NCBI GenBank assembly: GCA_034008185.1
Contig: CM067084.1
Location: forward strand, 13,473,385-13,537,384
Direction: 5' to 3'
DNA length: 64,000 nt
Source of the DNA: Gorsachius magnificus
Lineage: Eukaryota > Chordata > Aves > Pelecaniformes > Ardeidae
The stretch's first letter is position 1; each line of letters begins with the position of its first letter. The notes beneath the pieces were generated by a model, which saw only the letters and a program-made list of their open reading frames with translations, made no database searches and was not told the origin of the DNA. This document shows positions 1-12,327 of the stretch, piece by piece. Both the position numbers and the translations under genes were made by a program.

Positions 1-3000
1 TACCAGCGTCCCCGGTAATGTCTTTTTTTTGAGTGAGAGAGAGGGAGGGGAGGGGCCTTCACACCGGGCAGCTGCCTGCCTTGACCTTTTAATACTTTCA
101 AACTTCACCCTCCCGTTTCTGGGAACAGCACCTCATGATTGCCTGCAAGGGGACTTCAAGCGCAGAAGATTTATGGGGAGCCAAGGTAGTCTGGCACTTC
201 ATGTATTACTTTATCTGCATAAATCTGTCAGGACTGACTTTTCATCAGCCCGCCTCCATTCCATCAGCTCTAAAGGCTCTTCCTACCTTCTCACTGTGCT
301 TCTGGAAACTGTTCTGGAGGTCCCAAGTGCAGCAGCAGAAAGACAACACCTCTCTGCGCTCGCTCTGTCCCTCAAAACGCTGAAGGGACACACACGAATT
401 GCCTAGTGAGTCCTCCTGCAGCCGTCAAACATTACCAGGAGTGACTGGAGGCGAATAAATACTGGTCTAAAAACAGAGAAAACCCAACTGGTTGACTCAT
501 TGTACAGCAACGTCAGGGTTCTGCTCTTTTAATTATTTTGTGGATTGCAAGATTTCTGCCACGCTTAAACTGTTGTGAAGGCGGGGAAGGAGGAATCCCG
601 CTTGGTCTACAGCTTAGCTGTGCTGTAGGTGAAGCAGTCAGCGCTCTCGGGACTCGGCTGCTGCTTTACTCACATCTTGCCTTCATGCAGCTGACCCAAC
701 GGATGTGGAAATCCCCTGTATTTAGGGGAAAGTGATGGGTAAGGATGGGGCTGTTGAGTGCTTCTTGCCATAAGGCTGGTGCTTCCGCGGTAAGCAAGGG
801 CAAGCCCTGGGTTTGTGAGAGCTTTGTCAGGACTTCATAGTGCTTGGTATTTTCACCTGAACTTCTCAAAACCAAGAGCTATTGCTCTGTTCTTCTGAGA
901 GTCCCATGGAGATGTCCTACCAGCCCCCAAGAGCAGGAAGGGCTCTGTTCCCCTGCATACGCCTTGTACGATTTTATCACAAAAATACAAATCTTAAACC
1001 CAGGCACTGCCCATAATGTATTAAATGGCTTTTATTAATTATCCCCTAATTTTTCTTGCAGCTGTCTCTTTCATCTAGAAGCATTTTTACAAAGTTTTAG
1101 GAAAGTGTTGGTCCCTGCCTGTTTATGTCATGCATTTCAAGCTTTTTTTTTTTTCCTCATAGGAGTCGCCAAATGTTCATAATTCTGCATCTCACTTCAC
1201 TTGCCATATCAATAAAAGTCTTAGTGAAATGTAACTGGAAAATACTTTTCATGCATTTGAGCTGGGAAAACAATCTTTGCTTTATTGCAGAGTAAACTGG
1301 TTTGTGCTTTTGAATTCCTATTTTGTCCCTGGATGAGCGTCTTTCCCCCACGTGTCCTTTACCTTCTCTTTAATACCGCAGGACGCTGAGGGTGGAGGAC
1401 GGTTACCCCCTTCAGTGAGATTTTGATGCTCTCTGGCAAAGCTGGGCTGAGACTTCTTTCTACGGCCGTACGCTGTGTGCAGCAGCACCGCAGGCTGTCC
1501 TGTGAGCCACCTCGCCGATCCCAAATCCCCCCCGTGCAACTGTTCAAATGCAGTGGGCCTGGCCCCTACCCTATCGCCTCTTTCCCACATTCCCTGATGC
1601 TCCAAACTAAAATACAGAAAGCAACTGGGAATAGAGAACACGCAATTTTTAGCCCCTGTTTGCCCCTCAGGCAAACAAATTCCATTTTTCATGCAGTCTG
1701 GCTTTGCTTAGATATTTTTCTCCCTGACTAGGTGACCCCAAAGCACTTTCAAACTGGGGAAACCCACTGTGTATCCTTCTGGCTTTTTCGCCAGCCCTGA
1801 GGTGTGACCGTGATTCAAAATCCCACACCAGCTGGTTAGGCTAGCGTGAATCAGGGGGAGAGACAGGGGAGAGCAAGTCTCGTCCAACTCTCTGATTACC
1901 ACTGGTCTTTCCTCATCGTTTTATTCTGTGTTTTCCACTGCAATCAAAGCCACAGAGGGAGAGGGAGCTGGGAACACCATGGAGACCGGGGAAGAGTTTA
2001 GGCAGCCGACTCTCTGCTGCTCGGGTTGCTGGAGATCTGCCAGCCGGGGGGTGATGCCCGTGATGGAGGCGAGGTGGAATCGCTGCACAGGGCAGTGTGT
2101 GTGGGTAAGGGAAAATCTCCACCAGCGGAGAGCAGAGGAGGATGCGAGACACTGGCTTCTGACAAAAACACGAATGAACAACTTGAGAGAGTACCAAGCC
2201 TGCTGGCTCAGTTGCGTTGAAAAGGACAAGCGAGAGCGAAGCCACGCTGCCTTTTATGAGTTACCGACAGGTACACCAAACGCAGGTGAATAACGCGTGG
2301 TGACCCAAATTCACCCTTGCGTAAAACCCTGAAAGGGAAGGGAATGGAGGAAAAGCCTTGCGCCGCAGGCGGGTTAAAACTGAGGAAGCCAAGTGATCTG
2401 AGCGCCAGGCTGGGAGTCCTGCGCCTGGGGGCACGGGCTGTTGCTGAATGTTAAGAAAGGGCAAAAGAAAGACTGACACCACTGGAATAAACACAAGTAG
2501 GATCTCTGAATACAGTAAGAAACTTAAAAATCTGATAGCAGAAGGGACATCTTAGCAAACCACTGGGAAAATACGGCTTTTGCCTCAAACCTATGTTAGC
2601 AATATTATCAGATGCATGGGCTCCTTTTGCTTTGGGTTTTGTTTTTGCTTTTCCTATATAAATTAGAAATTATTCTTCCTTGTAAGATCATAGTATTTCC
2701 AGTAGCAGTAATACATTATAGTGTTTGCTTTCTAATATCCCTTCATCTGTAGCCCTCTTAAAAAGCAGATTCGCATGCCTGACACCTTGAAGACGGATGC
2801 TCTTTCAGAGATGTCCTTGGAGTGGTATTTCAGTGCAGCTGTGGAACCCCAGTACGAGTAAAGAACCAGGTTAGTCACCCCAGCCTGATGGGTCTTCCCA
2901 GCCCCTGCACAGAAATGCTGATGCAATGCTAGTTGCAATGGTTTGGGGGTTTTTTGGGGGGCAGGAGGAGAGCAGAGGAAGGGTTTACTATTTATAACGG

Positions 3001-6000
3001 TAATGCTGATTTCATTGGAACCCCCAGTCTTATTCTTGCTGATGTCAGTGAGATTTTACCAAAAGGAACGGAAGCTGGGATGGTTCCCAGTTTTGTTCAT
3101 AGGTGGGATTTTTTTATTCAATGTTTTAATTAAAACAGGAGTAAGACTATGCCCTTGATAACAAATGAGAGCCTCGGAAAAGGAGGAGGAATGCATATTC
3201 TTGCAGAAATAAGTAACAAAACCACACTCCAACAGCATACTATTTGAAGAAAACCCTGTTGCCAGAAAATAAAATGCACACTGCATCCTCACATCAAACA
3301 AAGTCTCGGGGCTCAAGGTCCTCAATTGGGAGCTTAGACATGCAGGCAAATCGTTGGCAGAACGCAGTACAACTTGATTTGTTTGCTGCCCAGGAATGAT
3401 TTATCGGAGGCCGTGATGCAGACAGGTAAATATAGAAGCTTCATGACATTTGATGACCCTTTCCGCAGCGCTGCTGTGGGACGTGCAGAAAGCCCTTCAG
3501 CACAGCATGTACCACTGCAGGCAGAGAGAAAGCAGGGACGCGGCTTTCGGTTTAACACGCGCTTTGGAGGATCAAAATGCTTCCGAGCAGCTTTGCTGTC
3601 TGCTGACGCTGCCCCACTCTCGAGGTGCTCCCCGTTAGGTTTTCTGATCCCTCTTGGGTGAGGCAGCCCAACGAGGCAGAGGGCGTGCCCGGCGCCGCAG
3701 CGGGGACACGTAGGTTTCGGATGTGCGGAGAGCCCGCGTTCCAGTGGCAAAGCTCTTGACATGGAAGCAATTTGGTTATCACCTCAGCTACCTACACAGG
3801 CCAAGGGGCTCATTGTTTCAGTCACCAGCGCCCAAGAGCTGCGCGACGTCGCCTTTCCAGGCAGATCCGAACGGCCAGGCGGTGTTTCAAGGAGGGAAGA
3901 CGCAACCCCACAGCCGCGCTGGTTCCTCCGAGGAGGGACGCCGGGCGGGTGCTCCTGCTAAATGTCACTCATAAAGCTGCAGATGCTGCCGGCGGCACTC
4001 GGGGCCCCGTTTTGCTCTGTCCGTGTTCAGCAGGGGATTCTCACCGTTCCTGCCAAAGATGATCGTGTTACGTCCAGTGGAGGAGGCCTATTATTACCAT
4101 CATCCAGACAACCTAAAACATACCCTGATCTGGACATTAAAGCCCCAGTCTCTCATCAGGCACGTAATGAGAATAAGATCCAAGCACAAGCCAGAAATGA
4201 GAAAAACTTTTCTTTCTTTTCATTTCCTTAAAGCTTTTAGTTTTATAGCTTTGACAAGAAGAAGGGCACGGAAGTGAATGAGAAAGTCACCTTCCAGCAA
4301 CTGGCAGTAAAAGCAGCTGTGTCAGGACTTCATTTCAATGCAAAGATAGACGAGATGTGGCTTTGTGATGGCAACAGGGTGTGTTAATACTTGCTTTTTC
4401 CAGTCTGCTTTAAGAACCTGACATAGAGGGTCCTTAAATCCTGTCTCCTAAAAAGCCGACTTTTGTTGCTGCAATATTTCTGCCATCTGTATTTTACCAT
4501 AAAGGAGCATGTTAACGGGAGCTCAAACTCTTCTTGGACTTGCAGAGTCGGGCCTCGCAACAGCAGAACTCTTCCTTGCAAAACCACAGGACTTTCCCCT
4601 GCAAAAATGGAGGATATGAGGCCGCACACAAAAGGACAAAGCCCCCAGGGGAATTCAGAGGTCAGAAGTACAGTATCTCTGCAGAAACATCAAAAGCCTT
4701 TTTAAGCCGCCCGTCATTAAACTACCAGGATCAAAAGGACACACCTGGAAATTTTTAATTCCTTCAGAAAGTAACAAGCAACATGAGACAGTCTCAGGCT
4801 CACACTTTTTTCCTAATTTGTTCCTTAACTTAAAACCCAGTAGACATAATTTTTAGATATTGAACAGCCTGCATTTTCATAGGACTGACAAGTTAAAATA
4901 CGTCTTCAAGGGAAGGCAGAAATAACTATTCTTGAAATGCTGAGCAACTCCAGAGACTTGCAACTATTTTCAGAATCCCCTTCCTTAGAAACTTCTACAT
5001 CTGCTAAATAAAAATAACTGTGAACTTAGGCTCCTGTACGTTCATTCACTGAACACATCCGAATGGCATATTAAAAGTACTTGTCCTTGCAAAAGAGGGA
5101 AAACAACAGCTTTTTCAAATGCTTATATAGAAAGAAGCATTTTTCATTTATTCTGGTACTATAAATAAATTCAACTATATTTGCTGGTCTCCAAACGTAT
5201 TAGAAAGGAACATCCAGAAATAGGCTGTGCTGGATGAAATGTAATGATCTAATCAACATCTTTATCCCTACAGATATATCAGAAGCCATGAAATTTCCAG
5301 TACTACACTGAAATAGCTCGTATAAAAGTGACTTAAGCCAAGATTCTCCTGAGATCTCCCTGCATGGGAGTTACTGCATTAGCCATCATTTTTTAACCCA
5401 TCACTCATTAAGAAGATCTGGCCTCGTAGCCTGCTGTTTGATGGCTGAGGACCTCCAAGGAACTGTGTGATCCTCCTTCTCTTTATAGAGGATTTGCAAA
5501 GAAATACTCTACCTCCGAATTTCTTTGGCCGCACCCCTGTTTGCCGGAGTAAGGAGCACTTTGGCTCACGGGGATTTCCAGGAGCGCCGTCCCACCCAGT
5601 GCAGTGCTAACCAGGCGCCTGCAGCCGCCCCAACATGCCCTTAGCAAGGGGGGCACGGGAGAGCCATTGGGAGGCTGTGAACTGACCTCTGGAAAGTGCT
5701 GCTCTGGCTCCTATTTGGAAAGCGTTGTAATCGAGCACATTTTAGTCAGGGCTGGCTTTCTCTGCTGAAAAAGGGCTGCGTACTTCACCTCAGGGCAACC
5801 AAGTGGCATAAAATATCCCAAGGTAGAAAACCATGGTGAAAAGAGAACACCTCAGTTAGTGTGGATCAGAGCTGCCGAGGCACCAGGTATTTACCTTGCT
5901 GTAGCATTAAACGACAGGGCTTTACTGATGACTTTTTTTTTTTAACTTCAGAATAACTCCTGCGCACTTGTTGCTCTCGCCTTTCACAGCGAGCAGCAGC

Positions 6001-8400
6001 CATTACAGAAGATCCATGAATTCCATCCAAATACTACTGTGAATGCTCCCTACAAAGAAAGCTGGAAAGAAATTTTGCCAAGTACCAGCAACTTTTATTG
6101 TTCATTGACTTTTCACTCCTCCTTGGAGTTCAAAGAGTTATTTTTCTTTTTTTACACTTAAAAAGCAAGAGTGACCTAGTTCAGCGTACTTCTGGCTTAA
6201 CCATAGTGACAATTTCTCTGTAAGAGCTGCATGGATTGATCTAAAGATCCTTCAAGCCATTGAGTGTATTTGTAAGCTGCTCTTAGGTAGGCATTGCAAA
6301 ATAATAATCATTCAAAAAGAGAACTGTTGTGATATACTTTAAGTTCAAAAGGTGCTTTAAAAACAAATAGATTTTCTACTTTACAGCTGTCGGTAGAGCA
6401 CTTTACATCAGTTAGAGGATCAACTTTAGAATAAGCTTTAAGATCATTTTTAATTTACAGGTGAAGCATGTCGGGAATATTTGTTCTTATACAAAGGCAG
6501 ACTTTCAACCGAACACTTTTGATGCAATTTCTGTTTGTGAGATACCTCACCGAGGATCAGCAGCAGTCGTGAGGGTGTAAAACCAGGCTCTCTTCTCCCC
6601 TTGTTCCTGCAGTCTTCCCTTAAGCTTCCTCTTCCCGCAGCAGGCAGGAGAGCAGACTAGCTGGACTTTTGCCGAGGCCAAGCCAGAACCCTTCTAATTG
6701 TCCTACCAAAATGGATTTACGCACCCAAAAGTCAGCAGGCCATGAACTCAAAGCAGTCATTTACATGAATCTCTTCCTATGTAACCTCGTTTCACACTGC
6801 TCAGGCCATACCTGATAGAAACACAGCTTGTCCTCCTGCTGAGCTACGCCAGATGGGCTAAATGACGCATGCTGAAGGCCGTTGGGCTGGGAAACGGAAG
6901 GTTTTGACCTTTACCATTAGCAGCTGGGTAGCATACCCAGCATACATGAAGTTTCTGTTCTCCTTCAGCTGAAACATGCCGCTAGCAATTGATTGTGGAT
7001 GGCTGTGGGGCAGGTATCTCTCAGCCTCCACTGGATTTGAAAAGGGCGCATGTTCCGCCTGCGGTTCTGCAGAACGATCTTGGATTTCGATCTTGGAATG
7101 ATCTTGGACGCAGAAGGATCTTGGGATCTCTGGTCCAACTAGCAGAGTGTGCAGAATCAAGCAGTTCGGTGAGGAGGCGGAGGGAGGTCCGTGATAGCTG
7201 CCAGCTGCCCTGCCTGGGGCATTTATCCAGCGTGTGAGACCCTGGGCCCCGTCCCTGGGACGGGACTGAAAACTGAAATCAGTTTTTCTGTATCTGACGC
7301 ATGTTAGCCATTACCTATTCCTACTTTCCTGCTCTGGGTCTGACCAGAAGTGCCATTCTGAATCACAGAACACTCTCCTGGGACAATTTTAGTCACTCAA
7401 AATACTTTCCCATGAAAAAAAATCAATTTTGGAATTTTGTCACGTACACAATTTAGAGATTTAAGCAATCTCTACACAGCTTAGGAATTCTGGCTGAAAC
7501 TATGAAGTCTGCACATGCCTGCCCGTGTAAATCAGCTGACCCCTCCATCTCCATCTCACCACAATTCAGAAGGGCAATGGCACCTGGCCGCCCAGCGCAG
7601 AACAGAGTCAGTGACTGCTGCTCCTCTCGATGGGAAGCCACCTTCCCCCAAAACTCCTGCTCTGGAGGGACAGCTTCACTGGCAAAAGGCAGAGCGGGTG
7701 GGATGGATGAAGTCACCTTGTGTCAAATCACTGATTTCTTACTGATTTGTTAAGGCTGATCAGGAAGTCTCATGACTGGAGTAATAGGGAAGTTCAAAAA
7801 GGGCAGTTAGAACTCCCATGTGAGCACTTTTTTTTTTTTTAGCTCAAGCTAAAGCAAGCTGCTGCACGAAAAGCAGGCAAATAGCAAGTACCACCAAGAA
7901 ACCTTAAGCAAATGAGGAGCTTCGTTAACAGCACTCAGGATTTTATTTTGACCCCTCGAAGAACTGTGTATTCTTTTAAGTAAAGCGTACTTTACTCTTT
8001 TTACTTTATGTACCTGAGCAAAATCTTTACATAGCGTCCACATCCGGGGCAGTATTTAAAACTCCACCCAGCCCATGCCAGTGAAGGGTTTTCAGAAGCT
8101 GGGTTCCCCATGGGCAGTCACTCTCCAATGGGAAGCGTTAGCAGATGGTGAATCTCAGAAGGGATTTTCTTCAAGTCCATTCTTCCAGGGGCCAGCCCCG
8201 CCCCAGAGCATCCCCGTGAAGGGGGCTCTGCCCATCTTACAGCTAACAAAACACAGGCCAGGGTGGCTGCTGACACTATTGAGAGGCAAATTCCTGGGCA
8301 AGGTATTGGGGGTGTCAGTGTAAAATTAACCGAGTATAAAAATCTAATGACTAAGAAAGCCTTCGGCCACTAGATGGGGTATCGATTCTGCCGTTTAAAG
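1..8400. other. Intergenic DNA upstream of RAB33B, no gene seen
   Basis: I see no exon with conserved coding character, no RNA gene and no recognisable transposon in this stretch. Open frames here are short, overlap on both strands and lack plausible splice-site pairing. Short homopolymer tracts (for example around 5,930 and 7,830) and a local cluster of GATCTTGG repeats (7,076-7,124) are the only structure noted. It is probably the spacer before RAB33B; in other vertebrates NAA15 lies on that side, but no NAA15 exon is recognised here. Confidence 0.5.
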
Positions 8401-8812
8401 AATCATAGAATCGTTTAGGTTGGAAAAGACCTTTAAGATCATCAAGTCCAACCGTTAACCTAACTCTGCCATCCCACCGCTAAACCATGTCCCTAAGCAC
8501 CTCGTCTGCCCGGCTTTTAAATACCCCCAGGGATGATGGGGACTCGACCATTCCAGTGCTTGACAACCCTTTCAGTGAAGAAATTTTTCCTAATGTCCAA
8601 CCTAAACCTGCCCTGGCGCAACTTCAGACCATTCCCCCTCGTCCTATCACCCGTTACCAGGGAGAAGAGGCCGACCCCCATTCCCAGAAAAACCCCCGCT
8701 CCCTCAGCCGCTCCCCATCAGCCTTGTGCTCCAGACCCCTCACCAGCTTCCCTGCTCTCCTCTGGACATGTTCCAGCAACGCAATGTCTTTGCTGTAGTG
8801 AGGGGTCTTAGT
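8401..8812 (-). mobile_element. CR1 non-LTR retrotransposon fragment, inverted
   Basis: The + strand begins with AATCATAGAATCGTTTAGG and continues through the TTGGAAAAGACCTTTAAGAT stretch, which is the reverse complement of a common avian CR1 3' end. The match continues into the inverted end of the CR1 reverse-transcriptase frame near 8,760-8,812 (CATGTTCCAGCAACGCAATG region). The element is therefore inserted on the - strand and truncated at its 5' end, as is usual for CR1. It differs from the 3' ends of the long copies at 10 kb, 33 kb and 63 kb, so it belongs to another, older subfamily. Confidence 0.9.
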
Positions 8813-10349
8813 TGTTGAAATAAAGGATGTTCAGAGCTGTTGAAGAGCTCAGATCTAATTATAACTCACTTAGGCCCTCTTGGCATAACCCAGATCAAGC
8901 TCAGTTAAACGAGGTGCTGGCAGACCCTGCCACACAGCTGTTCAAACTCTCCTGTTAGCATGCCAGCCAGAGCTCAGACCAGAGCATCCCCTGCTGCAAT
9001 GAGGATTTCTGCACTTCTTTAACCATTGGGCTAGAGAGACATGCTTGTTTGTGCACCCTCTCCTCAGCCAAAGACATTTTACTGCAAAAAGGAGTAATTC
9101 TGTAGAGGGGACAGTAAGAACTCAAGGGTGGCACAACCTTCTCGCCTTGCTTTAATCTTACTTTCACACCGGAGCAAAATTACTCCTCTTCTTTGACAGA
9201 GTAAGTTATTTGACAGCCTAAATGCAGCCATCATGCCTCTAGAGAGGACCTCCACCCTGCAGGTGCTTCTCTACAGTCTTCATTAGGTTGGTCCAAGGGA
9301 GGGGAAAAGGGGAATTACAATAATTTAAGACCTAAACACTCTCTGGAGTGCTGAAGTTGACTGCACTAGGCGGCTCTGTTCTCAGTGCACAAGGTTTCAA
9401 GGTGGCCTCATATTTTAATTTTTTACATTACACCGAGATGAGCACTGTAACTGAAGTCGTCCTGAACTCAGGGCATTTTTTTTTTCACTCCAGCCTATGG
9501 TTTTTATAGGTGAGCAGCGACAGGCTGCCCAAAGCACGTGACAGTTGCTCTGTAGGGAGTGACGATCCAAGGAGCATTTCTTCTTTGCGCAGGCAGAAGC
9601 CCCGAGGGGTCAGAAGCGTGTGTAACGGGATAAAGAGGAGGGCTCCCAGGGGCTATTAGTAGGTATCTGATCCAAACCTTAGGGATTCTGGCTCGGCTAT
9701 CGGTTTGCAGGCCAGAGAGCCACCGTTAGGGTAACAAGGTCTCTCAATTACTGCCATCTGCATTTGATTCTCCGTGTAGGGGTTAAACTCTTTTAAAAAT
9801 ATTTTCTTGCTGGTGGGCATTTTTAAACTTGATGTCTACATCCCACCTCCCTCCTAGGGCGATGCCCTTGGCGATTTTATTCACAGATCCTTAAGGCAAC
9901 GCCGCATGTCCCTTCTCGTTGTGAAAGATGTCAACCACCTTCGGCCCAAGTATCCCTCTTCCAGGGACGAACTTGCTGCCGCCTCATGACTGTAAATCAC
10001 AGCAGAAGGGTCAGGCTGGAGGGCAGTGATGGCTCAGGGGCTGGCCAAGGTCCGTGTTCCCCTTGCTGCCCCACGGCAGACCGGCGGCCTTGATACAAGG
10101 CCCACCGAGCAACACGGGCAGCCGCCCCACGGCAGCCCTGGGCCTGGGGAACCGAGAAGCCCGGCGGTGCCCGAGCGAGAGGCCTGGGCTGCCAGCACCA
10201 TGGCTCACGCCACAACCTGACTCACAGTGTCATCACAGAAAACCTTCCCCACGCTTGAAAAGAGACCCTCGTGATCTCAGCCTTCCTCTTCTTATTTCGG
10301 GCTCTCCGGCTGGGCCTCCTCTCTTTGTTTATTCATCATCGATGCAAGT
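8813..10349. other. Intergenic spacer, nothing recognised
   Basis: Between two CR1 elements. I find no exon, RNA gene or long repeat. The GC-rich part at 10,010-10,210 is open in several frames on both strands, which is expected from base composition and is not evidence of coding. Confidence 0.4.
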
Positions 10350-11556
10350 GCTGTACAAACAGTGGACAAAGGAAAACCAATGGATGTCATCTATCTGGAC
10401 TTCTGCAAAGCCTTTGACACGGTCCCCCACAACATCCTTCTCTCTAAATTGGAGAGCTATGGATTTGATGGGTGGACTGTTTGGTGGATAAGGAACTGGC
10501 TGGATGGTCACATCCAGAGGGTAGTGGTCAATGGCTCGATGTCCGGATGGAGACTGGTGACGAGTGGTGTCCCTCTAGGGGTCTGTACTGGGACCGGTGC
10601 TGTTTAATATATTCATCAATGACTTAAGACAGCGAGATCGAGTGCACCCTCCGCAAGTTTGCGGATGACACCAAGCTGAGTGGTGCGGTTGACACACCAG
10701 AAGGACGGGATGTCATCCAGAGAGACCTGGACAGGCTGGAGAGGTGGGCCCGTGTGAACCTCATGAGGTTCAACAAGGCCAAGTGCAAGGTCCCGCACCT
10801 GGGTCGGGGTAACCCCCGGTATCAGTACAGGCTGGGGGAAGAAAGGATCGAGAGCAGCCCTGCCGAGAGGGACCTGGGGGTGCTGGTGGATGAAAAGCTG
10901 GACACGAGCCGGCAATGTGCGCTGGCAGCCCAGAAGGCCAACCGTACCCTGGGCTGCATCAGGAGAAGCGTGGCCAGCAGGTCGAGGGAGGGGATTCTGC
11001 CCCTCTGCTCTGCTCTGGTGAGACCTCACCTGGAGCCCTGCGTCCAGCTCTGGAGCCCTCAGCACAAGAAGGACATGGAACTGTTGGAGCGGGGCCAGAG
11101 GAGGGCTACTAAAATGATCCGAGGGCTGGAGCACCTCTCTTATGAGGACAGGCTGAGGGAGTTGGGCTTGTTCAGCCTGGAGAAGAGAAGGCTGCGGGGA
11201 GACCTGATTGCGGCCTTTCAGTACCTAAAGGGGGCCTGTAGGAAAGATGGGGACAATCTTTTTAGTAGGGCCAGCTGTGACAGGACAAGGGGTAATGGCT
11301 TTAAACTAAACCAGGGTGGGTTTAGACTGGATATAAGGAAGAAATTCTTTACAATGAGGGTGGTGAAACACTGGAACGGGTTGCCCAGGGAGGTGGTGGA
11401 GGCCCCATCCCTGGGAACATTCAAGGCCAGGTTGGACGGGGCTCTGAGCAACCTGATCTGGTTAGCGGTGTCCCTGCTCACTGCAGGGGGGTTGGGCTAG
11501 ATGGCCTCTAGGGGTCCCTTCCAACCCAAAACATTCTATGATTCTGTGACTCTATA
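10350..11556 (+). mobile_element. CR1 retrotransposon, 5'-truncated, copy 1
   Basis: A + strand reverse-transcriptase frame starts near 10,362 and shows the motif [15 protein letters not shown] followed by the conserved LVTSGVP block at about 10,550-10,580. The C-terminal part is an open frame at 10,754-11,500. The copy ends with the CR1-type 3' repeat (ATTCTATGATTCTGTGACTC) at about 11,532-11,555. Single-base insertions near 10,576 (CCCTCTAGGGG) and 10,626 (GACTTAAGACAG), judged against the copies at 33 kb and 63 kb, break the reading frame, so this copy cannot make a working protein. The 5' limit is approximate because the element is truncated there. CR1 elements move by target-primed reverse transcription and do not make clean target duplications. 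Confidence 0.92.
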
Positions 11557-11682
11557 AACACAGGCACCCGCCGCCGGCGGGGGTGCTCCTCGGGCACGGG
11601 AGGGTCGGGCAGGCCGCGGGGGGCCCCCCTTCCCCCAGCCCCCGCGGGGCCCGAGTGCGGGCGCACAGGCAGGTGCCGTCCG

Positions 11683-11714
<32 letters not shown>

Positions 11715-12079
11715 CGCGGCCCCGCCGCCCCGGGACCCCAGGCCGGGCGAGCGGCTCCCCCCGGGGGCCGCCCACCGTCGCTCGCGCCCGCAGGGATTGG
11801 CGGAGGGGGAAGGGCGGGGCTCTCGCGAGATCTCCCCGCGCGGCCGCTCCCAGGCGGTGGGCGGGAGCAGCCGGGGCTGGGCCTGCTGTGACGCGGCGCT
11901 GCCGGCGGCGCGCGCAGGGGGCTGTCGTTGCGCCCCGGGGCGGCGGTTAACGGACCGCGGGGCGCGCGCCCGTCCGCCCGCCGCGCCGGAGGGAGGAGGA
12001 GGAGGAGGAGGAGGAGGAGAGCGGGACGGCCGCGCCCCCGTCCCCGTCCCCGAGGCGGTCCGCCCGGGCCCCCGGAGCG
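11557..12079 (+). promoter_or_regulatory. RAB33B: RAB33B CpG-island promoter and 5' UTR
   Basis: This is a very GC- and CpG-rich block immediately upstream of the RAB33B start. Visible elements are an inverted CCAAT box (ATTGG, 11,796-11,800), a GC box (11,811-11,820) and, directly adjoining it, the palindrome TCTCGCGAGA at 11,821-11,830. That palindrome is a known vertebrate core-promoter element reported to be bound by BANP and earlier linked to ZBTB33. No TATA box is seen. A run of 30 C (11,683-11,712) lies upstream, and a GGA-repeat tract (about 11,994-12,019) lies in the probable 5' UTR. The transcription start is inferred to fall shortly after 11,830. Confidence 0.75.
11683..11712. repeat. 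C30 homopolymer tract
   Basis: Thirty consecutive C on the + strand, so 30 consecutive G on the other strand, about 110 bases upstream of the TCTCGCGAGA element. A tract of this length can form i-motif or G-quadruplex structures and is also a typical place for length error in sequencing. Confidence 0.95.
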
Positions 12080-12327
12080 ATGATGGCCGCGTCGGCCGAC
12101 CTGGACTCCTCGCTGGAGCTGAGCCTGACGGGCAGCGGCGCGCTCCCCGGCGGGCTGCCCCCCGCGCGCTCCCGCATCTTCAAGATCATCGTCATCGGGG
12201 ACTCCAACGTGGGGAAGACGTGCCTCACCTACCGCTTCTGCGCCGGCCGCTTCCCCCCGCGCACCGAGGCCACCTCGGCGTGGACTTCCGCGAGCGCGCC
12301 GTCACCATCGACGGCGAGCGCATCAAG
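12080..12327 (+). CDS. RAB33B: RAB33B coding exon 1 (one-base frame break)
   Basis: RAB33B is a Golgi-associated Rab GTPase that acts in retrograde Golgi traffic and binds the autophagy protein ATG16L1. Exon 1 encodes a variable N-terminus, then [20 protein letters not shown]: the first beta strand and the P-loop GDSNVGKT at about residues 40-47, followed by [12 protein letters not shown]. Two ATGs adjoin (12,080 and 12,083); the second has the better context (A at -3, G at +4). The frame is correct to residue 65 (12,274). There one A is missing from the Ile codon of switch I, so the following bases encode the expected GVDFRERA block only in another frame. The exon ends at an AAG|GTACCG donor, the position where the family is split (just before IQLWD). 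Confidence 0.9.

Noticed and set aside
10754..11500. Reverse-transcriptase-like frame as a host gene
   Set aside because: It is the C-terminal part of CR1 with the CR1 3' end attached, and the upstream part is frame-broken.
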